From Tubulanus polymorphus (lineage: Eukaryota; Nemertea; Palaeonemertea; Tubulaniformes; Tubulanidae), in contig NC_134031.1 of assembly GCF_964204645.1 (NCBI RefSeq), positions 17,171,307 through 17,235,306 on the forward strand: a stretch of 64,000 nt of DNA, given 5' to 3'. The notes under the pieces are model-generated. The model was not told where the DNA came from and ran no database searches. It worked only from the letters and a program-made list of their open reading frames with translations. The translations under genes were made by a program, and so were the position numbers. Positions 1-12,000 of the stretch are shown here, piece by piece (positions within the stretch are counted from its first letter, which is position 1; each line of letters starts with the position of its first letter).

Positions 1-163
1 AAGGTTCTCTCACAATATATAAAAAAGCGTTCAATTTCATAACCTGTTAACCTCGCCTCCTGACAATGATATCTTCCCGCAACATATTCCAAACGTTCGT
101 TCGTCCTGGTATATGTTTGTTGGTGACCCCGGTCTTTGTACGCGGTTAAACATAGATCCACAT

Positions 164-1376
164 TCACACATTCGACCCTGAGCTGGGCAGCGCCCAGAAT
201 CCAAATACACTCACTGGACCGCGCCCAGGAACCACATACATACACCCTGACCCACATTCACATATTTGGATCCTGAGCTGGGCAGTGCCCAGGATCCACA
301 TACCGAACTGAATCCTGAGCTGGGCAGCGCCCAGGATTAACATTCTTACACTGGATCCTGAGCTGGGCAGTGCCCAGAATCCACATTCACAAAATCCACA
401 TACAAAAATCCACATACAGAACTGAATCCTGAGCTAGGCAGTGCCCAAGATTCACATTCATACGCTGAATCCTGGGCTGGACAGTGCCCAGGATTAATAT
501 TCATACACTGGATCCTGAGCTTGGCAGTGCCTAGAATCCACATTCACAAAATCCACATACAAAAATCCACATACAGAACTGAATCCTGAGCTGGGCAGTG
601 CCAAGGATTAACATTCATACACTGGATCCTGAGCTGGGCAGTGCCCAGAATCCACATTCACAAAATCCACATACAGAACTGAATCCTGAGCTGGGCAGTG
701 CCCAGGACTCACATTCATTCGTTGGATCCTGAGCTGAGCAGTGCCCAGGATTCACATTCATACACCGAATCCTGAGCTGGGCAGTGCCCAGAATCCACAT
801 TCACAAAATCCACATACCGAACTGAATCCTGAGCTGGGCAGTGCCCAGGATTCAGATTCATACACCGAATCCTGAGCTAGGCAGTGCCCAAGATTCACAT
901 TCATACGCTGAATCCTGAGCTGGGCAGTGCCCAGGATTAGCATTCATACACTGGATCCTGAGCTGGGCAGTGCCCAGAATCCACATTCACAAAATCCATA
1001 TACAAAAATCCAAATACAGAACTGAATCCTGAGCTAGGCAGTGCCCAGGACCCACATTCATACGCTGAATCCTAAGCTGGGCAGTGCCCAGGATTAACAT
1101 TCATACACTGGATCCTGAGCTGGGCAGTGCCCAGAATCCACATTCACAAAATCCACATACAAAAATCCAAATACAGAACTAAATCCTGAGCTGGGCAGTG
1201 CCCAGGATTCACATTTATACATCCTGAGCTGGGTAGTGCCAAAGATCCACATACCGAACTGAATTCTGAGCTGGGCCCAGAATCCACATTCACACACTGG
1301 TTCCTGAGCTGCAGTACCCAGAATCCACATTCATTCACTCGACCCTGAGCTGGGCAATGCCCAGAATCCACATCCA
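164..1376. repeat. Minisatellite array, about 25 units with a built-in hairpin
   Basis: A degenerate tandem array of roughly 40-46 bp units. Nearly every unit carries the core CCTGAGCTGGGCAGTGCCCAG, in which CTGGGCA and TGCCCAG form a perfect inverted repeat around one base, so each unit can fold into a small hairpin. Between the cores lies a variable linker (cacattcatacactg or cacattcacaaaatccacatac). The longer linker recurs near 383, 541, 658, 796, 982 and 1139, which indicates a higher-order repeat. The open frames across it on the minus strand are products of the repeat, not genes. Confidence 0.93.
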
Positions 1377-2153
1377 CACACTAGATTTTGAATTAAAGTG
1401 TTTGTCGTTGTTTTTACACATTCTAACAGTTAATTTGTCCAGACATGGCGAACAGACCGGGGCCACTACGAACAGAACATTCACGTCATCAAAAATCCTA
1501 AAACAGACTGACATGTAAGATATACCATTCCTCAGTTTCATCAGTAGAAAATCGAATTGAGGCCCCAATTCGACTCTACAGAAACTGGTTACATTCTAAA
1601 CTTGTTTCCCTCCGCTCTAATAACGAGTCCAAAGAGAGAATTCACATCCATTTAACAGGTTGACATTTCCGTTCGCTTTCACGCTCATCTCCGCCGCTCT
1701 TTCTGTCGCGCAACTCGACGGCTCAACTCACTCGTAGTCATACTGCACAAAATCATCCAGCAATCATTACAATCCTATTGCTCAACTCACGCAGGCCCTC
1801 GTGGGTTTGGAGTCCAGATTTGTAAATCAAGCTGGAAATATCTTTCACCGTTCGCGGTTTACCGTTTACTGTTCGCTGTTCACTTTTCACCGTTCTTCTC
1901 GTACGTAATACTAAAAGGTCTCACTATTTCGGCAAATCTCAGGTTGGAGATTCGATTGAATTAAAGTGTAGAATTCTGTAAAGATCTGATTGGACGTTCA
2001 TTTGATGAGTAGATAATGATTGAATGATGATAAAATGAAGGATTGTGACTTGTTGGTGTGATCGTTGATTGAAAATAGAATGGGAAATTTTGATTAGTTT
2101 TGCGCTTAATCTATTTTCTAAGATCTAACAAGTCTCGAAACTTACATAGCGAT
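1377..2153. other. Non-coding spacer between the minisatellite and the first gene
   Basis: AT-rich sequence with no supported exon. It probably includes the 3' UTR of the minus-strand gene that ends at 2154. There is a short imperfect repeat of ttcaccgttcgc/ttcgctgttcac type near 1845-1895. I see nothing else in it. Confidence 0.5.
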
Positions 2154-3678
2154 TTAGGTGACTCCGCGCTTGGCCTTCGATTTCTTGCGGCGGCCATTCT
2201 TCTTTTCCTTTTCCTTCTTCGCTTTTTCTTTCATAGCCTCGGTGTAGCTCTTATCGAAGATCAGCGGAATCAAAGCGGCAGGTTTAGCGACTGGTTTTGG
2301 TGGAGTGATTGGTCGCGCAATTATTTCGTCGTCGTCATAAATTGGTGAGACGTTCACACGAGATTTTCTACCCCAGATCAAGTCATTGTCCGATTGCTTT
2401 TTCTTCATTCGTGCATCAATTTGCGGCAGTCTAATGTCTCCAGTGCAATCTGTAATATTAATATGTCATACAGTCGTTGCGTCATCTATTTCACGTGAGC
2501 TGATATTGTCTGAAATTTGATACATACCAGTTGGCGAAATAGTCGTGAGGCTTCTGCGCTTGCCGTTACCGATATCTGGGAAAAGTTTTGGCTGCTTCCA
2601 GGCGGGATCTTTGAAAATACCGTTTTTGCATCGCATCGCGTAAAGAGATTCATGTTTTAATTTCGAAGCCATTGCGAACGAATTGCAGTCAATATTTTCG
2701 TTGCTCCTATTTTTCTCTACAATCAATGAGAAATGATAGAAAAAAATTTATGAAGATCAAACACAGGATGTTTTAAACCCTATATTTCATTAAACCTATA
2801 CGATCTACGTAATTGATACATTTTATTACTGTTCAAATGATTGACATCATTATTACTTATGATTATTTAGTTATCTATTTTCCTTTTATCAGCATAATCG
2901 TGAAGCGTGTTTATTCAATTTTCTATCAATATCACCATTTGTTACTTAAAGATATAAAGCATTGCTCTCTGTGGAGACCCACTTAGATCCGTGTTCAACT
3001 ATGAATAAGGAATTCGCATTCTGAATCTACGTAAATGCGAAATCCGATTGCATCGCCTAAAAATTAAATCATTTGAAAATAGAAAAAAATGTGATTGTGA
3101 AAATCTAGAAATAAAGAGTGAAAAATTTTAAATGATACTTCAAACAAAGAAGTGCATTCTTAGAATGTTCATATGTTCAGAGTAGTGCTGAATATTTTTT
3201 TGTAACTTCCACTGGACTAATCACCAACTCAGAATTCCTCGAATCCCTCACACTAATGCATGAAGGCGCTTCGAAAGTTAACAAGGCCCTAAATTTAACC
3301 AAATTTTTTTTTGGCGGTGGAGGTGAAACCTCTTATTACTGAGTAAAAACTGGTGAGGATGTATAACATTTTGGCATTGTAGAGATAAATGCGGCAAGCC
3401 TCATCATTTCAGAGGGATTTAGAGGTTGATTATGAAAAATCTAGTTGAGACTGACGCCGCCTACGCCGTCGCTGATGATACACTGCCATCAAAATTTATC
3501 AGTTACGTTTTAAAACATAATGATAAGTTTTTCATTACGTATTAGAATCATCGTTATCATTGAGTTTTGAGGTCAAAATCTCGGTTCAGAATCATCGCCA
3601 ATACTCACTCGCAATACTCGGTAGTTGACGACTCGGAGGTCGGTCACCGTTGGGGTTCTGTCCCCAGTTCCAATCCAT
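2154..3678 (-). CDS. Unrecognised lysine-rich protein, 184 aa, 3 exons
   Basis: Exons on the minus strand are 3678-3609, 2716-2528 and 2449-2154; phases join cleanly and the total is 555 nt. The start MDWNWGQNPNGDRPPSRQ is followed by donor GTGAGT. The middle exon reads SLYAMRCKNGIFKDPAWKQP and KLFPDIGNGKRRSLTTISPT. The last exon contains acidic DDDEII, a proline stretch (RPITPPKPVAKP), then a very basic tail (KEKAKKEKEKKNGRRKKSKAKRG). I see no signal peptide, membrane segment or catalytic motif. I do not recognise the family. The low-complexity basic tail and the conserved-looking tryptophan/proline patches fit a small structural or ciliary protein, but that is a guess. The exon structure is better supported than any function. 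Confidence 0.7.
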
Positions 3679-5557
3679 GATGAATTTATCAAATTATAAC
3701 GTCAGATTCGATTGCTTCTTCGTCTATTTCGTGGAAATAAATCTGCGAAGTTTGAGACTGAAGACTAGGGTCTTTAGTCGGTGGATGGAAGATGTTGCTA
3801 GGACACGTATCTATGGAACTTGCATGTGACGTAGGCAGACGGCGGGACCGCCACGGGTTACCACGAGTCAGCACTCAATCTGAGGACCTTAGCGCTGCTT
3901 GCGCGCGATGTTTCCATTGATACCGGCGCATGGTATTCCCAATTTGCCAAGAATATTCATCTTTTGATAGCAAAAATTGTTCTGAAAAGTTTTGTTCACG
4001 GTCTATCACATACAATCCATTTCCACAAGTAGAAACAGCTTTGTATCAACCTCTTCTCCCTTACGACTGGTCTTATGGTATCAAGCCTAGAAGCCAATTG
4101 CTCGTCGAATTAGGCCTTTTTTGATTACTTGGAGTTCGGATTTTTTCAAGAAAAATGGGAGGGCGAAGGAAAAAACAAAAAGTAAGAAAACAAACCTTTC
4201 TATAATAGGCGTTTCAAAATGGAAGGGGACAGGAAAAATTTTTTCACTATTTTCTACATAAATCCTCGAAAAGGACTGTTGAAATAAAAAGGAGCGAAAA
4301 TTGCGATGCATTTGATTCAAATGACGGGAGAAATGAAAAAAAGAAACTGTCTTGCAAATCATGAGATTAAAAGTTAAGGTGAGCAAAACTTTTGAAAGTT
4401 ACTAGATTGAAAATCAAGACGGGGTTAACATTTTTGTTTTTGAAAAATTGTGATGAACTAAAAATCCAGACTAAAAAATATCTATTTCTTTAATTTGATG
4501 ATTTTGCAGAATTCTGGGAGGCGGATCCGTACTCCAAGTAATTTAAAATAGCCTTAAGAGATAGCGATGGTGTCTTTGCCGTGTTGTGGCTCGTTAGTTT
4601 GGAGTCTGATCTATGTGGGTACTGGGGCTATGTCCATCGAACTGCTTCAAGCCGATGTTGGGGGTTGACTACACTTGCAGCTGTGTACAGCTTCAAAGCT
4701 AGCTTGGTGTCCCATATTGTAAATCAACTATTCAATATATTTTGTTCAATTAGAAAAATGTGGAGAAAATAAATCATGTCATATTATCACAGATGCAGCC
4801 AAATCTTTCAGATGAATCAAACAAAATGATGAAACAACACCTTAATCGTTATATATAAGATAATAAATGATTTTATTTGTATCTTTGCACAGATGAGAGA
4901 CCAGTATGATAAAGAACAAGAAAGCTATTGCATTATTACCCTGGTATGCTCTTACGATGAGATTCGATGATTTTCAACGAAAAAGCACAGCAAATTACAA
5001 ATAGATTACTCGTAACTTGATAAATTTTGGGAATGGCTTTGATCGAATACAGTGTTGTAGAAGATTTGGAATGCTCAGCATTTTCCTAGAAGAAACATCA
5101 ATTCTAATTGAGACAATCAGCTCACAATCGACTAGTAATCAGTTATGGAACACAGGTGAATTCTGCGTTGGAAGAAGATTATAGGAATATCGAGATACCG
5201 AAATGCAACAGCTAATTCTAAATACAAACAAGTTATTACGCAATAACGTTACACATACTAGGTATAAACTATAGAAAACAACAACATCGATTCACGCACA
5301 AAAATAAACAACCGATCACTGGCAGCGCGCGCGCCTAAATCTATAAAATCACACAAACGCATATAATTCTATAAGTCATCATTCATTTATATGGAATGTA
5401 AACATTTCCATCTTAAATTTTGGAATTAAAATCATGATCTCTGTACATGATTTCGAATTGTTTTTGTGCATTATATGAATATTGTTTAACTGTACACACG
5501 GGCCGCTTTAATACGAACTATCATGTTGTGGTATAAAATGATTGTTTTTCATGGTTA
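3679..5557. other. Intergenic stretch without a supported gene
   Basis: It contains the probable 5' UTR/promoter of the unknown gene just above 3679 and AT-rich sequence. A frame on the minus strand at 3689-3874 opens only from GTG and has no splice support, so I do not call it. Nothing else is recognisable. Confidence 0.5.
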
Positions 5558-5583
5558 AGCTAAAAAAAAATTGATACCTTTTC

Positions 5584-5807
5584 CAGGGCTGCCAACCTCT
5601 AAAAAGTGCTATCAGTAACAAATTGAATTTTTTTCAGTAATATTTCATTGAGATATGAAAAAAAATGTTCAAATTAATCGGTAATCAAAAGTCTGACCCT
5701 CTCAGTAACATCTTTCATATTTCTGTACGCATCAAACAAATCAAATCAGTATTTCTCATTATAAAATAGTAGCAAATACTGAAAATCAGGAAAAGTTGGC
5801 AGCTCTG
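5584..5807. mobile_element. MITE family B nested inside family A
   Basis: Termini are CAGGGCTGCCAAC and GTTGGCAGCTCTG, near-perfect inverted repeats. It is flanked by the direct repeat CTTTTC (5578-5583 and 5808-5813), consistent with a target-site duplication. A second copy at 57992-58232 has the same ends and interior (CTGAAAATCAGGAA near the 3' end). The superfamily is not determinable by eye: CAGGG ends suggest hAT, but 6 bp is short for hAT. Confidence 0.82.
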
Positions 5808-5936
5808 CTTTTCTTGTTTCTGCTGAGCTAAAAAATTGACCTGTCCGGCCGCCTATCTACTCTGTACAATACTCTTTTTTCTAAATCACGATCAAGCTTA
5901 CCATAACTGACCTGGCAGTTTGAACTGATTACAAAT

Positions 5937-5942
5937 TTTATT
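5937..5942 (-). terminator. Candidate poly(A) signal for the folate-receptor-like gene
   Basis: AATAAA on the minus strand, about 135 nt past the stop at 6078. It lies inside the family A MITE. I see no closer AATAAA or ATTAAA. Confidence 0.4.
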
Positions 5943-6077
5943 GCACTTTACAAAATGACCCGACCAATTACGAGAAATAAGGTATCGTTAGTTTTGTTAG
6001 CCTAGTATATTTTAACAAGTATATGATACATGCAATGCCTCGTATAAAATCGTTCGTTGGTCACATTTCATATCTCA

Positions 6078-8584
6078 CTAAGTACCGAAACTTAAACGTT
6101 GCGAACACACGTGTAAAATCAAAGTCACGAAACTCAACACGACTACAACGGTGCTCGCGTGCAGCGCGGCGCTTCTTCCGAACGGCGTCGGATCGAAGTT
6201 AAAACAACCGTGTTTTCCTTCGACGACGATGAAATCTTGCGCGTCGCAGAATTCTTCGCCGCTCGCGTATATTTTAGCTGAAAGGAGGGAGATAGAACAT
6301 TGATTAATATAAAACATCGATTAATATAGAACATTGATGATTATAAAACATGGATTTATATTTTATATCTTTTTTTAATCTTTTAGCTGAAAGGAATGAT
6401 AGAACTTTTACAAATTTTTAGAAATATTGATGATTAATATGTCCGTAATATTTGCCGCTAATGTCAATTTCAATCTATTTCATTGATTTTCCCTACTCGA
6501 GGAAGATTACTTGCTATGTACTCAGCCTGCGCAGATCTACTTCTCCTGTTCTGGGGTCAATCGCAGCCACTTTATATCAGGGTAATCCACATCGCGTGGC
6601 CTAGCTCAGCAGTAATACATACCTGATGTAGGTCTTAATAGGACCAGAATTCACTGGCAGTTGATCGAAAACATCGATTTTTAATCCATTCAACACAGTA
6701 TAGAAGGATAACCAAAAACTCCCGGCAAAAACTCCCCTTTAAATGGTGTTGTCTCTGAGAGAAGAGGCACCATTTTCATAAATAAATCAAGTTTAACAAT
6801 ATGTTCTATCCCTACCAACTGAAGATTTTTTCAAATCGTCAAAAATCATGGTAGGTAGGCATGGAAACATATTGTTGAAAATTCAATTCAAATTACGGAG
6901 TCACTTTTCTTTATTCAACCCCATTCAATGACAACTTTGTGGTGATTCTTCAATACAGCATAAGATGGATTAAGAATCGTTGTTTCAGACCAACTGCCCA
7001 CTCATGTTGGTTCTATTAAGACCTATATCAGGCATTTGAAAACTGACTCGAGCTAGGTCAACAGATGTCCTCTCATTTTTTTCAATTTACCTATTTCAAT
7101 CTTTTTATATTCAGCTCCGCGACAGTCTTCGTATAAAGATCGACAGAATTCGGCACAAACATGAGCTTTTCTAGAAAATTATACAAGGTAGAGAAATATG
7201 AAAAATCGAAATGACTTCAAATCTAAAATATAGACCGAATCCTGGACCCACATTTCAGGGTCCAATTTCATAAAAAATTGTTAGTAAAATTTCAACTTTA
7301 GTTGTGTGGTTGGCTACTTCATGTCATGTTGTCAGTGAGGATAACAATTCAAAGTTTTAAGCTTTTTTGTGAAACAGGACCCAGTTTCACAGTTGTGAGT
7401 TAGAGTTAACTCTGAGTTAAAGTTAGTTCATTTTCAACGAGTTAACTCAGAGTCAAATCTTAACTCGGAACTGTGGAACTGGACCCAGGACCTTGGATTG
7501 AATTTGAATCAAAACTCAAATAGTTAACTGTAACTGGAAATCAAGTCCTGGTCATCGATGAATCATTTTAGCATTTAGAGATTGAGAAAATGAAAATGAA
7601 GATCTTTAGGAATACCTAGGAAACTTACTTTCTGTACCAGAGATGCTGTTCCGGGCTGCAGAAGTAGCACATCATGTAGTTAAGTTTGTTGGCGCACGAT
7701 TTCGAAGCTTTGTGCAACGGGTACATTCCGGAAAATACGGACGTCACCTCCGTACGTTTACAGCACGAGTTCGATGCGTACCACGAACAGTTTATCAGAC
7801 TACTTTCAGGAGAAGAGAAACGACCGGGTCCTGAATTGAAACAATCATTTCGAAAAAAGGGTTCATTGAAGCCTAGTTAGTTACCTAATCGTTGGTGGTA
7901 AGCTTTTTATAATCGGATGGGGGTAAGATTCAAGAATAGGGGACTAGTGGTTAGGTTTAGGGTTAGGTTTAGTTCCCTAATCTTCATTAATTACTATATA
8001 TATTACTATCATTATATGTCATCATTATCAATTACTATTATTATTACTTATTTGATTACTTTCACTCCATATATATTGCTATAGTCCCCTATTCTTGAAT
8101 CGCACCCGGATGGGCTTACACCAACGTTATGTGGTTTGTGAAAATATTCAATCGTGAAACTAAACCACCAGACAGGGAACTGATTAATTGAAGCCCAGCC
8201 CTAAGGGGAAAATTTCCATGCAATATGTCGTGTTGATATTTCAGTATCAATAGTCTGTCCTAAACAATAATTCCTTACATACCGTATACAGAAACCGTAT
8301 TAATTTAGCAAAGAAATTAAAAATATCTAAACCTCAATGAACATAATTGTCAAATTGAATAATTGGATATTGAATTGATTCGCTCATCCACTCTATATAT
8401 GGAAGATCTCATTTTAAGTCGGATTTACGCAAAACTAATTTCGATAGGCGGAATATTTTAACGTACCGAAGAAAGTACAACTTTTTTGGGTATTATCAAC
8501 ACCGTTCGTCGATCCCCTGATGTCTGTAAACGATAGAAAAATAAGAAAAATCGCCAAAAATCCGTAACAAGTAAACGAAGCCAT
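6078..8584 (-). CDS. Folate-receptor-like GPI-anchored protein, 199 aa
   Basis: Exons: 8584-8467, 7830-7629, 7170-7091, 6277-6078; 600 nt, phases agree at every join. Exon 1 encodes a signal peptide (MASFTCYGFLAIFLIFLSFT) then SCTFFG. Exon 2 has the family hallmark CSWYASNSCC and a cysteine-rich stretch ending MMCYFCSPEQHLWYRK. Exon 3 has CAEFCRSLYEDC. Exon 4 has YASGEEFCDAQDF, CFNFDP, then a C-terminal hydrophobic segment (STVVVVLSFVTLILHV) typical of a GPI-attachment signal. This order matches the Folate_rec domain (folate receptors, retbindin, Juno). It probably acts at the cell surface. The ligand is unknown; folate, riboflavin or a protein partner are all possible. It is shorter than vertebrate folate receptors (about 250 aa). 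It faces the zinc-finger gene head-to-head, with starts 451 bp apart. Confidence 0.85.
7873..8187. mobile_element. MITE family J in intron 1 of the folate-receptor-like gene
   Basis: It begins CTAGTTAGTTACCTAATCGTTGG and runs to a partly degraded end after ccaccagacaggg. Related copies at about 40920-41008 and 41283-41393 (plus) and 45542-45628 (reverse) share the TIRs CTAGTTAGTTACCT/AGGTTACTGACTAG and the interior GTGAAACTAAACCAC. This copy is interrupted by the element at 7921-8107. Confidence 0.75.
7921..8107. mobile_element. 187-bp MITE inserted into family J, with TSD
   Basis: Termini GGGTAAGATTCAAGAATAGG and CCTATTCTTGAATCGCACCC are inverted repeats. The direct repeat GGATGG flanks it (7915-7920, 8108-8113). 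The uninterrupted family J copy at 41283 reads ATAATCGAATGGGCTTA across the same point, giving a direct empty-site comparison. The short GGTTAGGTTTAGGGTTAGG run inside is telomere-like only by chance. Confidence 0.85.
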
Positions 8585-9035
8585 ATTGGAGCATTAAAGT
8601 CAAATTCATGTCGGGCTTTATTTCAAAAGAAATCGAATTTGATTTAGACATTAAATCATATTCAATTTCCAGTGATGATTATCAAAGATAGTCTTTTTTC
8701 CTTTTAAATCGCCCGTTTTAGGAACTATGCTCAATCTGGAAAGATCTATGAACCTGTATTCGTCTTGTCCCACCCCAAACGGGCTATGCCGTCTACGATC
8801 TAGTTCCAACCATAGATTTATTGGATTACTTCCTGCTTTCTGTCAAAAAAAGAAAATCGAATTCGAACCAGGATCGGGTTTGTGGATAATCTTTGCTAGA
8901 TTAAGGTGATTAAGTAAAGTAAGTGAAAGTGTCTTAAAATGTAATTTTAATTTCGATTGCGTTTAGAATTTATATATCAGAAAATGTGACTCTCTGCTTC
9001 TTCTTCCGCAGTTTCAGGGACAGGGTTGTAGAAAA
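8585..9035. promoter_or_regulatory. Divergent promoter region, folate-receptor-like (-) / zinc finger (+)
   Basis: Only 451 bp separate the two start codons. A splice acceptor (tcttcttccgcag) lies about 25 nt before the zinc-finger ATG, so that gene probably has an upstream non-coding exon in or beyond this interval. No specific factor site is claimed. Confidence 0.45.
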
Positions 9036-12000
9036 ATGAATCTCTCGTGCGAATTCGACAAAGAGAAGTTATCGAATTCACTCATCGAAGCCGTCATCAG
9101 GTTTTGCCACGATAACGTATCGTTCAAAAACTACTTGAAAGTGTCCGGTAAAGTGACGCTCGACATCGACAGCGTCACCTGGTCGACGAATATCAACGAA
9201 GTTTTCTCGTCGACCAGCGATACGATTACCTTGCCGGACTTTTCTTTGGACCCGATCGCGTCCGCTAACGTCGATGACGCCGACAAAAGCGATCTGGAGC
9301 CGCCCGTTTGCGCGGTGGAGGCGACCGCGAAGTTTCCCGATATCGAGTCGATTCGCAATATGCCCGATTTGTATCCGCGAATCGAACAGATTCACTGCGA
9401 AGAGAAAGACAATATGGCCGCCGTCGCGCGGCACCGTCACATGTCCGACGGAATCGCGAATCTCCTGCACAGAAATTCGATATTTCAACCGTTCTCCCAG
9501 TTCCACCCGACGACGAGCGAATCTCACCTCGTAAACTACTCGCCGAATAAACGAAAACGTTGGAAAAGCGGTCTTCCCGAATCGGACAACTTCACGCACC
9601 ACGACTTCGAAGAGAAAGAAAAGTCGGTTTACGAAATTCTCGGACTCGATACATTCTTCGCCAATCAAAACGAACCATCCGGCGACGGCGCGGCGTACTC
9701 GGGCGGCGGACGTCATAAAACGATCAGCATGTCTTCGGATAAAATGAGTTTAAGCGACATCAAAGAATTTCTGCTGACGCCGCGACTGGACAAACAGATC
9801 GGCGCGAACGAACCGCCGCGCGATAAAGAAGATGACGCAGGCCCGGCCGATGTCGAATCTTTCCTCGTGAAATGCGGCGACGAGAATCGAATGGTCGCGT
9901 CCGAAAGCGCCGGGTTGAGCGAAGAGCACTGCTGCGCCGGTATCGACGAAGATTTGACGCAGATGTTGCAGGTTTTGTCGTCGGACGGCGACGAATGTAT
10001 GGTAGAGCGGCCGAACGGCGAGATTCTGCCGTCGTCGGTAAAAAATGAACTACCGGTAGCTGCTGCTGCTGCTGCGACGAGTGAGGAACTCATCGCTCAG
10101 CCGACGTTCATCGCGTGTATGAACGACGGCGAGAACATCGTCACGATACGAGAGTCGGATTGTTGCGGTCTTCAATCGGCGGTCGGCGTCGTCGAAAAAT
10201 CACCCGATTCCAATTTTCAGAAGCCGTGTTTGAAGAAGAAAAGGAAAGCGCGGAAAAGCAAACCGAAAAAACAGCGGAATTCGAATCCAACCGTCGCTGA
10301 AATACTGATGCAAGAAAGTCATGTTAATGTTTTATGGGACGGACCTCATCAGAAGAAGTTATGCAGGTACATCTTTTTAAATCCAAGACTTTTCTCATCT
10401 AAATGCTCAATGAATAAGTATCAATAAGTATTCAAGGGAAGACCAAGGGCTCTAGTCCTGCCCTGAATTATTATTATCATCATAATTATTACAAAACATT
10501 TTTTGAAATTCATGCCGATTCGGTCTCATGATTCATGATCAAAATCTCCTTTCCAATGCCTAGAAAGGGCCTCAAATTTTCCTAGACCCTCCTTCTTGGC
10601 TTTTGGGTGACCCTAATGGCAGGAAAAAGGTGCCATAGAAATGTCGGTCGACCTAAAAATAACCCTAGATTCGCCCATGATTATCATGATTATTATTATT
10701 GTTAATAGGTATTGTCTGAAGGAGTACGACGAGAAAGAAGGACTCGAAGAGGAGCGTCAGCAGCCGCATGTCTGCGAGGAGATGATCTGCACGTTCTGCG
10801 GGGAACATTTCGCGACGGAAACGGAATACGCGAAACACGTATCGAAAGAACATTTTTCGTGTTATGTTTGCGACGAAATATTCACCGACGAAGTGACGAC
10901 GATTAATCATAAATATATCGAACATCAACACTTGATTTGTAGGCTTTGCGATCGGTTGTTCAGATCGGAATCGCGTCTGAAAGAGCACGGCAAGACGCAT
11001 TTAAACACGCAGGGAATTACTGTCAGTAAAATTCAAGATTCGCACGCCGATGCCTTAATACCTGTAAGTATAAACTCTAAAGCTCATTCCTCGTCCTTCT
11101 CATACGAGTAGAGAACGTTGCGCTTTCAAATAAGATATTGCTGATAATTTTGGGCATTCACATCCTTCAATTTATGTTGTGCCAAGGTTATTTTCGATTG
11201 ACATCTATCGATTTCGACCACGGAATACGCTTTTTACCCTATTCCAGAATACTCTGTAAACCTGTTATTAGAGAATGACCTGTTAAAGAGTTGGTAATCT
11301 GGAATTGGTATGCCTAAATCGGAATACTACCCAAGTTTGCTAAATAGATACCGGGATTAAAGCTCGGCAAAAACACTGGCTGACGATTTCTGTCAAATGA
11401 TAATTGCTTTACCAAATTTGATCATTTCCTAGTATCAAATCAGTCAATAATGAGAATTTGTAGTCGTTTAGTGAAAATGATGATTTAATTTTGTAGACAA
11501 CAAGCTCCATCAGTAAATGTAACTATTGTGAAATATGCAGTAAAGTGTTTCTAAATGATACAAAGTACCAGCAACATATGGAGCAACATTCAGGTAATAT
11601 TGATAGTTGTCAGTCGTCTGATTTGAGTCTTGAGTAAAAATCTGCTTATTTCTCGAAAATCTTCTAGATTCAAATTTTTTGGATTACATAGGTTGCTATT
11701 CATTACTTTATGTTTTCAATTGTCAGCTTGGCTCTGGAGTACATTAACATACCGATTCATATATCTGTTTTCTTTGTTGCAGTTACGAAACCGTTTCAAT
11801 GTGAAATCTGCGGTAAATCGTTCCGACTGAAAAGACTTCTTCGTCAGCACATATTGACGCATAACAAAGAGAAAGAGTGGATCTGCCAGATTTGTAACAA
11901 GGGTTTTAAAGTAAGATGGGAGATATTTCATTATCTAAAAACTGGAAACTCCTTGTAAGCGCCAATTGTAAATATAGAATTCCACACTCTTAAAGAAAAA

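Larger units (their letters stand above)
5558..6003. mobile_element. MITE family A, copy 1, interrupted by a second MITE
   Basis: It starts AGCTAAAAAAAAATTGATACCTT and ends GGTATCGTTAGTTTTGTTAGCCT, i.e. long terminal inverted repeats. The interior (CCGGCCGCCTATCTACTCTG, then a weaker match to ACCATAACAGACCCGG) matches copies at 29307-29527 and about 62741-62950, with a reversed fragment near 22960-23035. It is split by the element at 5584-5807. Confidence 0.8.

Noticed and set aside
164-1376. CRISPR-like repeat-spacer array
   Set aside because: Spacers are themselves repeated, units are degenerate, and the genome is eukaryotic.
164-1377. Several overlapping minus-strand open frames of 61-83 codons
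   Set aside because: They are repeats of the same minisatellite unit read through without stops; no start, splice or family evidence.
3689-3874. Minus-strand frame next to the unknown gene
   Set aside because: It begins at GTG, not ATG, has no usable donor, and the better start with a GTGAGT donor lies at 3678.
7945-7972. Telomere-like GGTTAGGTTTAGGGTTAGG
   Set aside because: Only about three irregular units, located inside a MITE.
9078-9716. 212-codon antisense frame opposite the first zinc-finger exon
   Set aside because: It is a shadow of the GC-rich coding exon; the plus strand has the correct splice phase into the finger exons.
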